Positions 12,150 to 23,275 are shown, counted from the first letter of the stretch. The stretch is DNA of 64,000 nt from Polytrichum commune (GCA_950295325.1 OX485808.1:10978501-11042500); one strand, 5' to 3'. Numbers and translations: made by a program. The notes: generated by a model from the sequence alone, not told the origin.

Positions 12150-12720
12150 CAAGCTTGGCACTCTTGAATATCAACACATGTTGCATTTTGGAATGAGGGG
12201 ACGTATCACCCTCAAACAAATTGTTTGTGGGGTGGAACCAACATCATTTTGGGTGCACGGCTTGGCCCCTTGTGGTTGACCATAGTGTTCCGCTCACTTC
12301 AAGAGCATAATAAGTGGTTTTACAAATTTTCCTTTAATTTTGGCTAAGCATTCTAAACATTTACACACCAATCCTTCCCACCTCACATCCGGCCTTTTGG
12401 ACTTTCTTGGCCAACCTGCATCTCCTGGAGGGTGAATGGGTCATTGTAGGAATTTTAACAACGTTGAAATGGTGGAAGATCGTCTTGGCCAATATTGTGA
12501 CCCTCCCATTATCAACCATGAATTCTCCCCATGGAATGATTTTTTTGTTAGCATTTAACCATTTAGATGTTTTTCACCTCCCTCACATTTCTAGGATTAT
12601 TGCTAAGAAATTTACTTCGAATAATCGTCAACATGGAGGGTGTTATCGGGCCTTCAAGTTAGACAAAACTCTACATCTCACAACGAAGGGAGGAGAACAT
12701 GGTACATGAATGCATTCACT
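12150..12720 (+). pseudogene. LINE endonuclease (APE-type) fragment
   Basis: Around 12425-12475 one frame reads EWVIVG and the next reads NFNNVEMVEDRLGQ, so together they resemble the [G]DFN-x-V-E-x-x-x-D block of APE-like LINE endonucleases, with a frameshift between them. Downstream frames contain HEFSPWNDFF. Stops are common. Position between ORF1-like and RT relics supports the call. Confidence 0.6.
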
Positions 12721-13279
12721 CTCTAACCATTCACCTATTTTTCTCAAATTGTGTCTTCAGAATCATCATCCTCCTAGGCAACACATTTTCAACAAGACCT
12801 TATTGTATCATCCAGATGCCAAGCTAGCCATGGCTAAAGCTTGGCACAAAGTCATTACCTCTTTGGCTCACCAACATTGGCCAAATTAAATTCACCAAGC
12901 ATGGCAAATGGATTTGCACTACAGCATGGATCTTTCTTGCAAACAATGACAACAGTGATGGTCTACATATGTCATTTTGTTCCACTAACTCAAGGAGGCA
13001 AAAATGGCCCTACAAGAAAACTAGACTAACCCATAGGTGCGGCAGGCTTCGGATGAAGCACAATTCAAAATTCAGCATGTCAGACAACAAAAACTTGACA
13101 TTAAGTTTCATCACCGTGCGATGAATTGGATGCAAATGGCTGATAGATCGATGCAACTCTGAATTCATTGAGCATCTTTTCTTATGCTAAAACACCAGTG
13201 GCTATCATTGAACTTCAACATGAAGGGCATATTCTTCAGAACCCAAGGGATCTCATGCGTCATGACACCTTCTACTATT

Positions 13280-13505
13280 GTCAACTTTAATTTATTCAGT
13301 GCTATCTAAGAATCCCACCACTTACAACCTTCAATGTCAATGCCTTACATCAGTACCATGCAAGGTCACAGAGGAACCGAATGTGAGGCTCATGGCTCCT
13401 CTCACCATGTCCAAGCTAGACGAGGTCATCATGCATTTACCAATGGAGAAGGCATCATGCATGGAGTCTGTTCTTTATGAGTGCTCTAAGTGCTTGGAAG
13501 AACTT
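13280..13505 (+). pseudogene. LINE reverse transcriptase, N-terminal block
   Basis: The frame from 13390 reads LMAPLTMSKLDEVIMHLPME followed by KAS, matching the opening RT block of plant LINEs (L-T-x-x-E-L-x-x-x-x-x-x-L-P-x-x-K-A-P-G). It is cut by the MITE starting at 13507 and resumes on the far side near 14220. Confidence 0.6.
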
Positions 13506-13506
13506 A

Positions 13507-14091
13507 GGGCCACTTCACACACAAGGCTAAAGACCATGGCAATGTAAGAGCTCTCATTGGTTGAAAAGGCGGAGACCGTCCAAGTTCACTTCACACTAGG
13601 AGGTGAAGGTCTAAAGGCCCAAAGAAAAGTTTGTGGATGAAAAGTCTACATGGAGTCCTACATGGCAGGTTGTGGATAAGGGTGCATGGTCTACCGGAAT
13701 TTGCGTCAGACCCACCTCCAAGAGGTGGGCTTGACGCAAATTCCGGGAGACCATGACTTTTTTTAATATATTTTTCCAGCATGACAGATTTCAGGGCAGA
13801 CTACATGGCAGATTCTAGAATAGATCCCAAGATATACAAACACCACCAAGTAATTCTCTTAAATTGATAAAGTTTGAGATATATTATATTAAACCAAACC
13901 CTCCCCTCTTTTTCCGCCAACAAAATATGCAATGGTCTCACAACATGGTTCATTCTCACGTCACACTATGCTTGAGGGTCCAAGACTACATAATATGGCT
14001 TTGCCAACACCCATGGTATGGCCTTTGGATGAGAGGCAAGGGTCCTCACCTTTACAAAGTCACGGCTCTTAGCTCGTGTGTGAAGTGGCCC
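13507..14091. mobile_element. MITE family A, copy 1 (Harbinger/Tourist-like, TTA target duplication)
   Basis: Ends are inverted: GGGCCACTTCACACACAAGG on the left and, reverse-complemented, GGGCCACTTCACACACGAGC on the right. Each is flanked by TTA (13504-13506 and 14092-14094), typical of PIF/Harbinger elements. There is no transposase. The interior has a long hairpin at 13687-13754. It lies inside the RT region of the LINE. Other copies: 40091, 41525 and 48414. Confidence 0.85.
13687..13754. repeat. Inverted repeat (hairpin) inside MITE A copy 1
   Basis: Arms of about 31 nt, GGAATTTGCGTCA... and ...TGACGCAAATTCC, meet at a short loop within CCCACCTCCAAGAGGTGGG. A few mismatches and a 2-nt bulge occur. 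No equivalent was noted in the other A copies, so it is probably a secondary inserted or rearranged palindrome. Confidence 0.75.
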
Positions 14092-14219
14092 TTAGACTAG
14101 TATACAATCTAAGCTTCTTCCTTTCTTTTAGTTTGTCCTCAATTAGGGTCTTCTTCCCAAAAAATTGAATACTTGCATTGTGACAGTCATTTTGATCCTC
14201 AAATCGGGTGATTGACGAA

Positions 14220-15123
14220 TTCTTAAAGACATCAAGCCCATTACTTTGTTGTCCTCTATGGATAGGTCCTCGCTAAATTGCTCGCCAATCTCATGAAAAT
14301 CAACATCCAAAAGTGGATTTTGCCTTCACAAATGGGTTTCATCCTAGGCCGCTGTATTTTTTACAATGTATTCATGGTTAGTGAAGCAATGGATTACGTT
14401 TTAGATACCAAACAACCCCTAGTTATCGTATTTCTTGATTTCAATAAGGCTTATGATAGACTTTCATAGTCATTTTTGAAAGCAACTATGATTCATCTCG
14501 GTTTCTCTCCATTGTGGATATAATGGATTGAGGTCCTTTACTTAGTTGTCCAATTTAATAGTGTTTGTAGCAAAGCTTTTCCACTTCAATGGTTGGTGCA
14601 ACAGGATTGCCCCATCGCCCTGTACTTATTTTTGTTGATTGTAGATGTACTCTCCCATATGTTATAGGATTTTGCATATGGCATTCACGACCTTCTCCTT
14701 CCAAATGGTGCAAAATCAACTTCGCAGATGTTCGTTGATGACATTGCATTTTTTCTTCAAGGTATGTTGGATAATCTTCAATATACATTGGTGGTCTTGG
14801 ATAATTATTGCAATGGCACATGCGCTATACTTAATATGCATAAGTCCCATGCCTATTGGATAGCAAACAAAGCTCGTCACTAGACTCGGGACAAGGCAAA
14901 GGGATTGACATGGATGTGCTTGGGGTAGGCAGCCGGACAATTTGGCTTCCACTTACCTCAATCCATCAAGGATAATGAAGTTATCCTACATGTATGTAAA
15001 CACCTCACCAAATGAAGTCACCGTCGTTTGTCCCTTGTTGGTCGCATTCTCATTAGCAACCAGGTCCTCTTAGCTTCCATTTGATATCTTAGCTCTTGCA
15101 TGGATGTCTATGTTGTCCCCCTG
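14220..15123 (+). pseudogene. LINE reverse transcriptase, catalytic region
   Basis: From 14278 the frame reads ILPSQMGFILGRCIFYNVF then EAMDYVL, PLVIVFLDFNKAYDRLS (first catalytic Asp in LDFNKAYD), and later SQMFVDDIAFFLQG at about 14722-14763. That FVDD box (14731-14742) corresponds to the [YF]xDD active site. The following region contains LNMHKSHAYWI, fitting the block after the active site. Stops interrupt at 14467, 14520 and elsewhere, so it is inactive. Confidence 0.85.
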
Positions 15124-15128
15124 TGAGC

Positions 15129-16629
15129 CCAATGTTGCACTCACATGCAATTTTAACCTTTAAGTTCGTTAAAGCTTGGAACTTGGAAAAGGATCAAGCT
15201 AATGGAAAAGGATAAACAGAGTGTAAGTGAAGCTTGAAGTTAAATTAAGTTTAGATAAAAAGGTGCAAGCCAGGCGCTTGCTCACGTGTGTTTTATTTCT
15301 TCAAATTAATTGGACTAGACTGCGGGAAATGCCCTAGTCAGTCAAAAAGATAAAAAAGTGTGATGTTGGGTTGTGTTCATTGAGTGTTAGTTGAGTTGAT
15401 TTTATGGTGAGCTAGGCAATTTAGATTAATTAGACCAAGGCTGGGGTTGCGAGTTAGGTACGGGGTTTTAGAGTTACTATTGGGATCATTGCTACCCATT
15501 TTGGGGGGCTGGCCACTGGCCACCCTAGTGATTCTCGGAGGCAGGCAACGTGGTTCGGAGGGAGAGGTGTGCTGCAGCGAGTGTGTGTGTTCGAGCAGGG
15601 AGGATTGGAGGTCGCCGAGGGGCTGGAGAGACGTCAGCTAGGGAATTGCAGGGATGTGACAAGAAGGGGGCCCAACTGAGGGCAGCTAGCTCGAATGACT
15701 AAGAACCAGCTGAGATGAGGAGGAGAGGTTGTTGCGGCACAAGGATCAACAAGGAAGCTCCTCAGAGAGGAGTTGTGAGAATGTGTGCGAATTAGGAGGA
15801 GTAAGGGGCAGCGCGGGCCATCCGAGACACACCGAATTGTCAAAGTAAGGAGGAAGTAGCCTTTCGGACATGTTGCCAGGGAGAAGAAAACTTTCAGAGT
15901 CAAGATTGGGAGATTCAGTCCGAATCAAGAGGCGAGGGAGGTCGGCATGCTTGACTGACGAATTCTCAAATGTAGCCCTTGGGCTTGCTCCGATTCTACC
16001 TAGAATTTTGTATTGGGGGGTGTTTGTTTAGTGGCATCAGGCTAAGGCGGGCAACCTCGAAATTGGGATCTGGGCCTTGAGTTCGAATGAGGATCCCCAA
16101 CAGAATGGCTAAGAACCCAGTTGAGATGAGGAGGAGAGGCTGTTGCGGCACAAGGATCAGCAAGGAAGCTCCTCAGAGAGGAGCTGATGGCCTCGCCGAG
16201 GACTGTGGTCCCCTGACGGGCCAGTGACGGCCAGTTGACGGGTACTGACGGGTACCCCCGGCATCAAACAACGTAGAATCATTGGAAAATGGCAAGGACT
16301 GAAATCTCCTCAAGGGGCCCAGAAGGAGGGTTAAGGGAGTGCCTACCCATGGTTTAAAGTATTAGAGGCAAGGGGAAGCTCGTTAGGGGTTAGGGATGAA
16401 TATTAGGCTAGCTAGTTGCATTTTAGTGTGGAAGGGCATAGTGACTTAGTGTGAGGGTAGATCTACATGTTTTAGGGAATTGTTGGGGAGGGTAAATGCA
16501 AGTTACCAGGTGTTTTGTCAATACCGTGGACCTTGCATTACTTCAATAAAGAAGTGTGTGTTGGAATATTATCAGGGGACCACTAGTGGTTGGGTCAAGG
16601 CTGGATGGGTTATTGTTGGGTGTTAATCA
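15129..16629. mobile_element. 1.5-kb insertion in the LINE, possible degenerate LTR element
   Basis: LINE similarity stops at about 15123 and resumes at about 16635. The five bases TGAGC occur at both junctions (15124-15128 and 16630-16634), a plausible 5-bp target duplication. Composition is richer in G than the LINE. An approximately 80-bp segment is present twice in direct orientation at 15693-15772 and 16103-16183. No coding domain was recognised, and the ends are not a clean TG...CA, so the class is uncertain. Confidence 0.5.
15693..16183. repeat. Direct repeat pair (~80 bp, 410 bp apart)
   Basis: Copies at 15693-15772 and 16103-16183 share ATGAGGAGGAGAGG, TTGCGGCACAAGGATC and AAGGAAGCTCCTCAGAGAGG with only a few differences. 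The duplication is internal to the 15129-16629 insert and appears recent relative to the surrounding LINE decay. Confidence 0.8.
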
Positions 16630-16634
16630 TGAGC

Positions 16635-17620
16635 TTCCACTCAGACTAGGACGCTGAAGGGTGGGAGTTTATGGCTGACACGCCCTCAAAAAGTTCAAAC
16701 TCTTTTCCTAGATTTCTTTTGGTCGGGGATGATGCGCACAAGAGTTTAGGCTAAAGTCCATTGGACATCTTGCACACTTCCCATCATTTTGGGAGGGGTT
16801 CGAATTATAATTCCTTTGATGAAAAAAATTGTTCTCCACACCAAGATGCTAGGAAGCGGGATGCTTCCAGGTTATGCGCCCTAGAAGTCCTTCCACCAAT
16901 TTTATGTTTAGTCTCATCAACAACATCAAGTGGGTATTTGGCCCCCTTGCCCACATTTCTCTTTGAGGTCGCCAATTATGTTCATGCTAGCTTGCCATTC
17001 TGGCAAGTAATTTTATCTTCTTGGATTGTTACCTAGAAAGGAATTCACCCCGTGGACCTTAAATCATCGGTCTTAGTCTGGCGCCAACCTTTTGTGGCCA
17101 ATCCTCACCTCACCAATTTTGTGGGCCTTATTGGGACCATGTCGAACCCGCCATTTTTCATAATTGGATGATGTTGGGTCTGCAAAGGATTGACAATATT
17201 TGGGACGTTGCCTCTCATTGTTGGAAACCTCTTTCTTAGCTACCCCTTCCAAAGCATAGTATGCCAATTGGATTGTGTGAGCAATTATGCAAGTCAGAAC
17301 CTTTGGCACTCCACCCCCCCCCCCCCCAGCCACCCGGTTCCCAAGGTAGAGGATTGGAGAAATTGGTCTGTCAATTTAGGTCCACCTTCGGTGACCTGTG
17401 TACAACAACTTACTACCTCACATGCACACTTTCATTGGTTTTATAATTTCTACCATGCACCTCATGGAATTCCTAGACACTATTGACGTTCTTTTGCCGC
17501 AAATTAAGGAGGTTCGACTGATCCAAACCTCAAGCCCAAAGGGATGGTGGTGGCCTACAATCCCATTATCCCGATCAAACAGGGAACTTATCTCTAGTAT
17601 TATTTTCGTGCACCTGTAAA
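16635..17620 (+). pseudogene. LINE region downstream of RT (connection domain remnant)
   Basis: Plus-strand frames show KVQTLFLDFFWSG, AKVHWTSCTLPIILGG and IPLMKKIVLHTKMLGSGMLPGYAP in succession. These match the conserved post-RT stretch of plant LINEs (F-x-W-S-G, W-x-x-[LC]-x-x-P-x-x-x-G-G-L, L-L-x-K-x-x). Several frameshifts and stops are present, and a 14-nt C tract interrupts it at 17314. Confidence 0.7.
17314..17327. repeat. C14 homopolymer
   Basis: Uninterrupted run of 14 C inside the LINE region downstream of RT. Confidence 0.95.
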
Positions 17621-17859
17621 CGCATTACCATTCGAACCTCTCGATTGGCAATGGAAACGGTGTACTAATTTGCCCATTACACATTTTTTCAATTACACAA
17701 TGAGATGGGAATACCATACCACTTTTCTAGAGAATTTACCCCATGTCAAATGCACAAATATCTTAACTATCAAAGGTTTTTCTTTTGACTAGCGGGAGTT
17801 ATTTTATGTGAACATTTGGCATTCATTGATGCTCAAAATGGTATCTTCATTTCTCTAGC

Positions 17860-18120
17860 AATGTTTGGAGAACAACCTCCCAATTGGATGCTGGCGAATA
17901 AAGGTTCAAATGTATGAACCATGTTCGTTGTGCTCGCTCAATGTTGTTGAGACTCAAGAGTATGCATTTTATGACTGCCCGCATGTCCAACGTGCTTGGA
18001 TACTCTTTGGCAATTTACATTTGGCACATGGCCTTCGTGATGTGTATCATTCATGGGACTCGATCTTATTTGGGGCTCTAGATGACATTCTAGCCTTCTC
18101 TAAAATGGAGGACGGCCATT
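17860..18120 (+). pseudogene. LINE zf-RVT zinc-binding fragment
   Basis: The frame starting at 17865 reads NNLPIGCWRIKVQMYEPCSL then CSLNVVETQEYAFYDCPHVQ, giving C-x2-C-x15-C followed by QRAW. This is the zf-RVT domain at the end of plant LINE ORF2 (usual pattern C-x2-C-x3-E-x2-x-H-x-x-x-x-C). It fixes the orientation and the 3' end of the LINE near 18130. Confidence 0.75.
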
Positions 18121-18133
18121 GGGATTTAATCTC

Positions 18134-18148
18134 GGGGGGGGGGGGGGG
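18134..18148. repeat. G15 homopolymer
   Basis: Run of 15 G directly after the LINE zf-RVT frame. Confidence 0.95.
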
Positions 18149-18462
18149 CAGTGTGTTGAAAAGTTAAGGATATAGGTGCGAACAACCACTATTTTATAGG
18201 GGGGTATTACTTTCAATTCTCTTCTTTTTTCACATGCTATCATTATGGAATTTTCTACTTTGGGTTAATAGAAAAATGGCTTGCATTACTTATAATTCCA
18301 AATTACTTATTATTCCATACCCTATAGTACTTTAAAGATGTCCAGTGCCATTTTTGATACCCTATATTACTCTTAAGTCCATTTATAATTTTTTGCCACC
18401 ATGTTTTTAAAATACCCTATCATTTGTGCGCACGTATATTGCTACTCCAACCAATGACTACT

Positions 18463-18479
18463 CCCCCCCCCCCCCCCCC
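18463..18479. repeat. C17 homopolymer
   Basis: Run of 17 C followed by TGAGGATTTAATCTC; a GATTTAATCTC string also precedes the G15 tract at 18134. Confidence 0.95.
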
Positions 18480-19592
18480 TGAGGATTTAATCTCCAATTT
18501 CTAAGTTGCAGTCATAACTCCCTCGGACATACTCCGGTATCTTATTGTGTGGAATATTCGGTGCCTCGAGACTTCTAAGGATTTCAAAAGGGACTCAATT
18601 CATTTAGGGGTGGCTCTATTGAGAGCATAGCAATCCACTTTTCACATAGGCATGATTAACTAGAATGTGCTCCACTGATCCAATATGTGGCCCAAAAGAA
18701 TTTCACACGCCAGGCAACAATTGTGGACATTTGAACTCCTCGCCAATTGTTTGCTTCTTGGCATGGCAAACTACATTAGAGGTTGACGCCCCCACTCCCT
18801 TTATGTTGTGGGATCTTGCCACCTTTTTAATTTCCCCATTACAAGTCCTTGCCCCTCACTTTCACTTAAAGAGATAGTGTCGCCTACACCTCAACATGGC
18901 AACTTGCCATGTTGACAATTTCCTTCACGAAGTTGCCCATTCACTCTTTGCTCCCCCACTCCCTCCCCCACGCGACCTAGCTCTTGCTGCTTACGTCTGG
19001 AGGCACTGAACTTCCATACTTTCTGATCAACCTCCCACATCACCATCCCTTCTTCAGCCAACTTTCCAACTTCCTCTCAACTCTTCCTTGCATTCCCCTT
19101 TTGCTAATCCACCCTTTCACATCCAAACTTTCCTCCCCCCACAACACCTCTCCCCCTCTCCTCATTTCCTTTTTTGCAACAATCCTCATGGTAGAGGCAT
19201 GGACATGGAGGTCACTACTAAAATTTTACTAAACAATATGAGAAAAATATAGGGTACTTTCCATTCAATAGAGAAAAAAATTATACAAATTTTGGAATTA
19301 TTATAGCTTGGATGAAATGACCCATACAATATTATATCTAAAATAAGGCAAGTAAAAAGTATAGGCGGTATTCCATTTTTATTAGTAAAGTAGGGTTTAT
19401 AATATTTGAAGGAACGAAGAATTTATGTGAGGTTTAATAAATATCTTTGGATTGGATGAGGAATTGCCTTACTTGATTAATAGACATTGAATTTAGATGT
19501 TGGCTATGGATGAACCTTAGTTGTATTGAAGGTTGAATTATTTGGCTTCAAGGGAAGTTCTCTTTGACATTATTTGACCGATGAGATTTAAA

Positions 19593-19610
19593 CCCCCCCC
19601 CCCCCCCCCC
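19593..19610. repeat. C18 homopolymer
   Basis: Run of 18 C in A+T-rich flanks. Confidence 0.95.
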
Positions 19611-20199
19611 GACTTTTTATTTATGTCCTCATGAATTATAATAACGTGTAAAATTTGATTCTAATTTGTTATGATAAGGGCAACTTACAAGGGGACTTAG
19701 GGGAAGGCATACAAACTAGGGTTGGAGGGGAAGAGTTGAGATTATTAGAGAGAGTGAGATCAGAAGGTGTGAGAGATTCCAACATCACGGAGGATCACCA
19801 AGCAAATAATAATTGAAAGCATTAACTCAGTCATGATTTGGTCTTATGTGCGGGCTTGAGGTGGTCACTGAGGACTTCAAGATAGTGCTACAACCCAATA
19901 CCATTCAAAGTTATTTGCATGTATCAATAATGTATTGTTATCGTTTTGTTATGAATTAACGTTAAATTATGTCAAGAATCCAAGATTTGGATAAATGGTA
20001 CAATTTACAAACAAAATAGAATCTATAAAATATATTTACTTATAGGATCTTGAAAAGTACCTCAACGTACCATTTTATCTACTAATAGGATGCCAATTAT
20101 TCATGAAAATTACATAAATAGCCCATCTTTAATTAACCCCAACCGCACGTGGTTTTACAAGAATATATACCTTGTGATCTCCCCAGAGAAGCATGTTGT

Positions 20200-21250
20200 C
20201 CACAACTGGCCTTGCTGCCTTTCTTCGAAGCCCCCCAAAACCTTCCCCTTCCTATCCCGCATCTCTCTCGCCTCGGACTCCACCTTCTCCCACTTCCACT
20301 TCCCTTTATTTTCCAAATGCCTTCTTCACCAGTGCCCGGGAAGTTTCGGGCATAGTCGGTCAAGATCCTAGAGATTCTAAATCCAGCCGGTTACATGTTG
20401 ACATGCATCTTCCGGCTCTGCTTCAATTCATGTGAGGTACATTCTATAGATTCCTCTCAAATGATCGGTAATCCTCCTGAAGTCTCCAACTTCAACGTGT
20501 TCATTGTAACTAACCGCCGGTTCTCCCCGAGCAGTGTGAATCTTCACCTCCTACGTACCCCGCGACGTTCCTCATTTCGACCCACTCTTTCCAAAATCAG
20601 GTCGGCCTCATCATGGCCACAACCACAACGTCGACCAGGCTGAAAGGCTACAATTCTCACGCACCCCTCGTATGGCCTTCCCGGGCCTCCAACATCTGAC
20701 GTCTTCCAGCTCGATCCATCCGTTCATGCACACTTAATTAAAAACCCCGCGGAATCGATCGGTTCTGCCCGCCTTGGCTTCGCAGTTTCGAGTTGCATTG
20801 CACCACGAGTATTCGGCTTCCACTCTCCCTCAGGATTGCCTGAGTCAAATCATGAAAAGGATGCCGTCATTGCGATTTGTGGGTTCATGATGCTACCATC
20901 ACACGTACACATGCGACTCACACCACCACGACGACCCCTTTCCTTTGTCAGCTTCCTCGCCAGAACAATTCCCCTCGATCGTCTGCTAGGCTTCTGTCGC
21001 GTTTGTTACATATCGCTGACCTATTTCTGGAGAAAGCTAAGGTCGAGCGCCACGGCATCCTCTCCGCTGCTGATCAGGACTTCATTGCAGGCGCTCATGA
21101 CTTTGAGCTCCGAGGTTCTTCTGCCATGGCCTCATGGGCCTTGTACTGCGGGACCTGGTTCCATGCAGTGATTGTTCTGGAGCTTCTGAAGGCACGCACG
21201 CGCTGCAGTTTCCCACGCTATTACGGGTGACTTTCCATGCAGGCCGCTTG
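20200..21250 (+). other. GC-rich island with gene-like frames, unrecognised
   Basis: G+C is clearly higher than on both sides. Plus-strand frames of 80-117 codons overlap: 20193-20435 (Ser/Pro-rich, resembling an organelle transit peptide), 20395-20643, 20836-21171 and 20877-21230. The last contains SARLLSRLLHIADLFLEKAK and VERHGILSAADQDF, which look like genuine coding sequence in amino-acid composition. I do not recognise the family. The frames do not join into one ORF without frameshifts, so this may be a multi-exon gene, a pseudogene or a captured gene fragment. Confidence 0.35.
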
Positions 21251-21877
21251 CCCACCAGATTCTAGTGTGAATAAGCAGAAACCCGCTCAAATGTAGAGGG
21301 AATCTAGTGGGGTAGGGTTCGAATGTGTCAACTACCTACTCCCGTTTTCTCATATACGGGACCACCTACTAATCTCCTCCTCCTTCAGGTTAAAACATCC
21401 CCCTCCTCCTCCTAAAATCTGACTTTAATTCTTTAGTGACGAGCACTTGTAGATTAAATGTTCTTTAGTGGGCGCATGGAAGTCTTTGTAGCCCGGCGTG
21501 CCTATGGTCCTCCACATTTAAGGGGACTGCCAGAATGTGGTTGGATAGACTGTGGCTTCTCTTTAACTCCACGCGAACACCTCCGACCCACTATTATCTA
21601 GAATCTAGACCCACTATGTCAAGAAGGACAAGCCTATCTAAAATCAACTCATTCTTCAAGTGCACTTTATGAATAAGTTGGTTTTATATTGTGTGAATTT
21701 TGACATGATTAGCCAAATGTAAAGGTATGCAATCCAAAAAGATAATTTGGGCACTCCACGTTAATAAAAATAAAAGTATTACAGTTTGTGTGTGGAGAGG
21801 TTAGGGGTTTGAACTTAACATCAACAAGACATTGTTATGATAAGATTGGATTGTGTGCTCAGTAAACATAGAAACCC

Positions 21878-22595
21878 GGGGGATCGACTCTTCATACCAC
21901 ATACAAACTAGTTAATGTGAGTGTAAGAATGGGTATTATTTGAGGCATTACCATACATAGTATACATAAGGGAGAGGATTATTGTTCTCTAGTGTGTACA
22001 TCTAGAAAGGCTATTTTTACACCTTTTTGAAGTAAAGCAGATGTACAAAAGGGGGCCTAAGGTTTAGAGAACAATTGACAATAGATGTGTTAGTTTCATC
22101 CATTGTTGCCATGGTCATAGTCCTTAATGACTATCATGTATGTTCTTGTTAGGGTTTGCATTTAAGTTCTAGGTTTTTACAAACTAAACGCTCTTGGAGT
22201 GCTCATGGGCTTCTTTGAGTTTTTCTCTCCAAATTGTAACTAACTTATTGTGCTCTCCTCTTTTCGTTTTCTTTTTCTTTTCTGATACAATTGTTGAGTT
22301 ACATGGTCTGGATGAAAATTTGTTTAATGACTTTCTCATTGGAAAGTGATCATGGATTTCATATGTGATAAAGGCGTATTTAATTCATGATTATTTTATG
22401 AATGTAGTGGAGGCATCTATCACATTAAATTGAAAAGCTTAGTGTTATATACATGAGTCCATTTTCTAGTATCTCATTAGTACATTTACATTTGTTTTTC
22501 TCTATAAGCTTCTCATATATAGGGCATTTAATTCCATAGTGACCCACGCACATCATTTAAGTTTCCAATGAAGAGTCCAACCCCCCCCCCCCCCC
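21878..22595. mobile_element. MITE family F, copy 1 (C/G tract at the terminus)
   Basis: The left end is GGGGGATCGACTCTTCA and the right end is TGAAGAGTCCAA followed by 15 C, so the termini are inverted repeats whose outer part is oligo-G/oligo-C. The interior aligns in reverse orientation with 52038-52748 and 54194-54768. Shared blocks: AGTGCTCATGGGCTTCTTTG, TTTTTCTCTATAAGCTTCTC and GTGACCCACGCACATCATTT. No coding capacity; superfamily unknown. Confidence 0.7.
22581..22595. repeat. C15 homopolymer at a MITE end
   Basis: Run of 15 C forming the outer right end of MITE F copy 1. Confidence 0.95.
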
Positions 22596-22784
22596 AAGCA
22601 TAGAAACCGTTTCAAGTTCAATAATTAACACAATTGAGAGAGTCAATATGATCAATATAAATAAAAAATTAACTCTTAATTTAACCTCTTGTAACTTTTG
22701 CATTTGAACTCCGATTCTAAAGTTGAAATGACAATCTTCTTGATTTGCAATTACTTAGCTCATAACACAATTGCTCAAATACTA

Positions 22785-23093
22785 ATTGCAAACCACATTA
22801 CAATGTCACCAACACTATTTGTCATTCCTCGTAAATTTTTTGGAAGGATTATAGATTTACAGTGTTGCAATTACTGTGACTTACCAAGTGATTTTTCATC
22901 CAAATTTCAATCATCCATGACCAAATTTCATCACAAATGGTTGGCAAGAGAAGGTAGGTTTTTGGCCGATGGCTGAACTCATCCATCATCCATCACAGTA
23001 TTTGTTCACTGATTCATAAGAAGTGTCAACTAAAAAGTCACCATAGTGGCATTAAATACCACATGACACTAAATATCATATTTAATGTCCTAA
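22785..23093. mobile_element. MITE family E, copy 3 (truncated, inverted relative to copy 1)
   Basis: Matches 28736-29121 in reverse complement: GTGTTGCAATTACTGTGACTTACCAAG at 22860-22890, the ATGACCAAATTTCATCACAA block and the end CACTAAATATCATATTTAAT at 23066-23085. Only one terminus is present. Its sequence TTTTTTGGAAGGATTATAG is the counterpart of the C12/A9 tract in copy 1. Confidence 0.7.
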
Positions 23094-23169
23094 GGGACTG
23101 CCAAACATCACTTCGTAGCTGCCCAACCTTCCTTGCAAAGTAGCTGCCCAACCTCATTTATTAGTTACA

Positions 23170-23275
23170 TGCCTGCCACCGAACCTCACCAAGTAGCCCA
23201 CCGAACCTCACTGACAACTCATTACCCGTTGCCGAACCTCGCCACTGGCTACCGAACCTCATTACGAGCTACCAA
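23170..23275. repeat. Degenerate tandem repeat with CCGAACCTC core
   Basis: CCGAACCTC occurs at 23179, 23201, 23232 and 23252, each preceded by a CTGCCA/TGGCTA-like segment, giving a unit of about 20-31 bp. It falls within an 87-codon frame (23133-23396), but the repeat explains the openness of that frame. Confidence 0.65.

Larger units (their letters stand above)
8620..18175 (+). mobile_element. Decayed LINE (non-LTR retrotransposon) split by three later insertions
   Basis: Fragments lie in the order expected for a plant L1-type LINE: a Ser/Pro-rich N-terminal frame (8800-9005), an ORF1-like region with a zinc knuckle (9240-9720), an endonuclease fragment (12150-12720), reverse transcriptase blocks (13280-13505 and 14220-15123), the region after the RT (16635-17620) and a zf-RVT cysteine cluster (17860-18120). 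All are on the plus strand, and stops and frameshifts are frequent. Three younger insertions interrupt it: Tigger 10687-12060, a MITE 13507-14091 and an insert 15129-16629. Removing about 3.5 kb leaves roughly 6 kb, a normal LINE length. The 5' end is a guess, and the 3' end lies near the G tract at 18134. Confidence 0.8.
18176..20195. other. Intergenic repeat-like sequence, no gene recognised
   Basis: Contains a C17 tract and a C18 tract. A weak plus-strand resemblance to the start of a LINE endonuclease (VWNIRCLETSKD near 18550-18585) could mean another LINE fragment. The ORF at 18984-19232 (82 codons) is low-complexity Ser/Pro/Leu and unconvincing. Confidence 0.4.
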
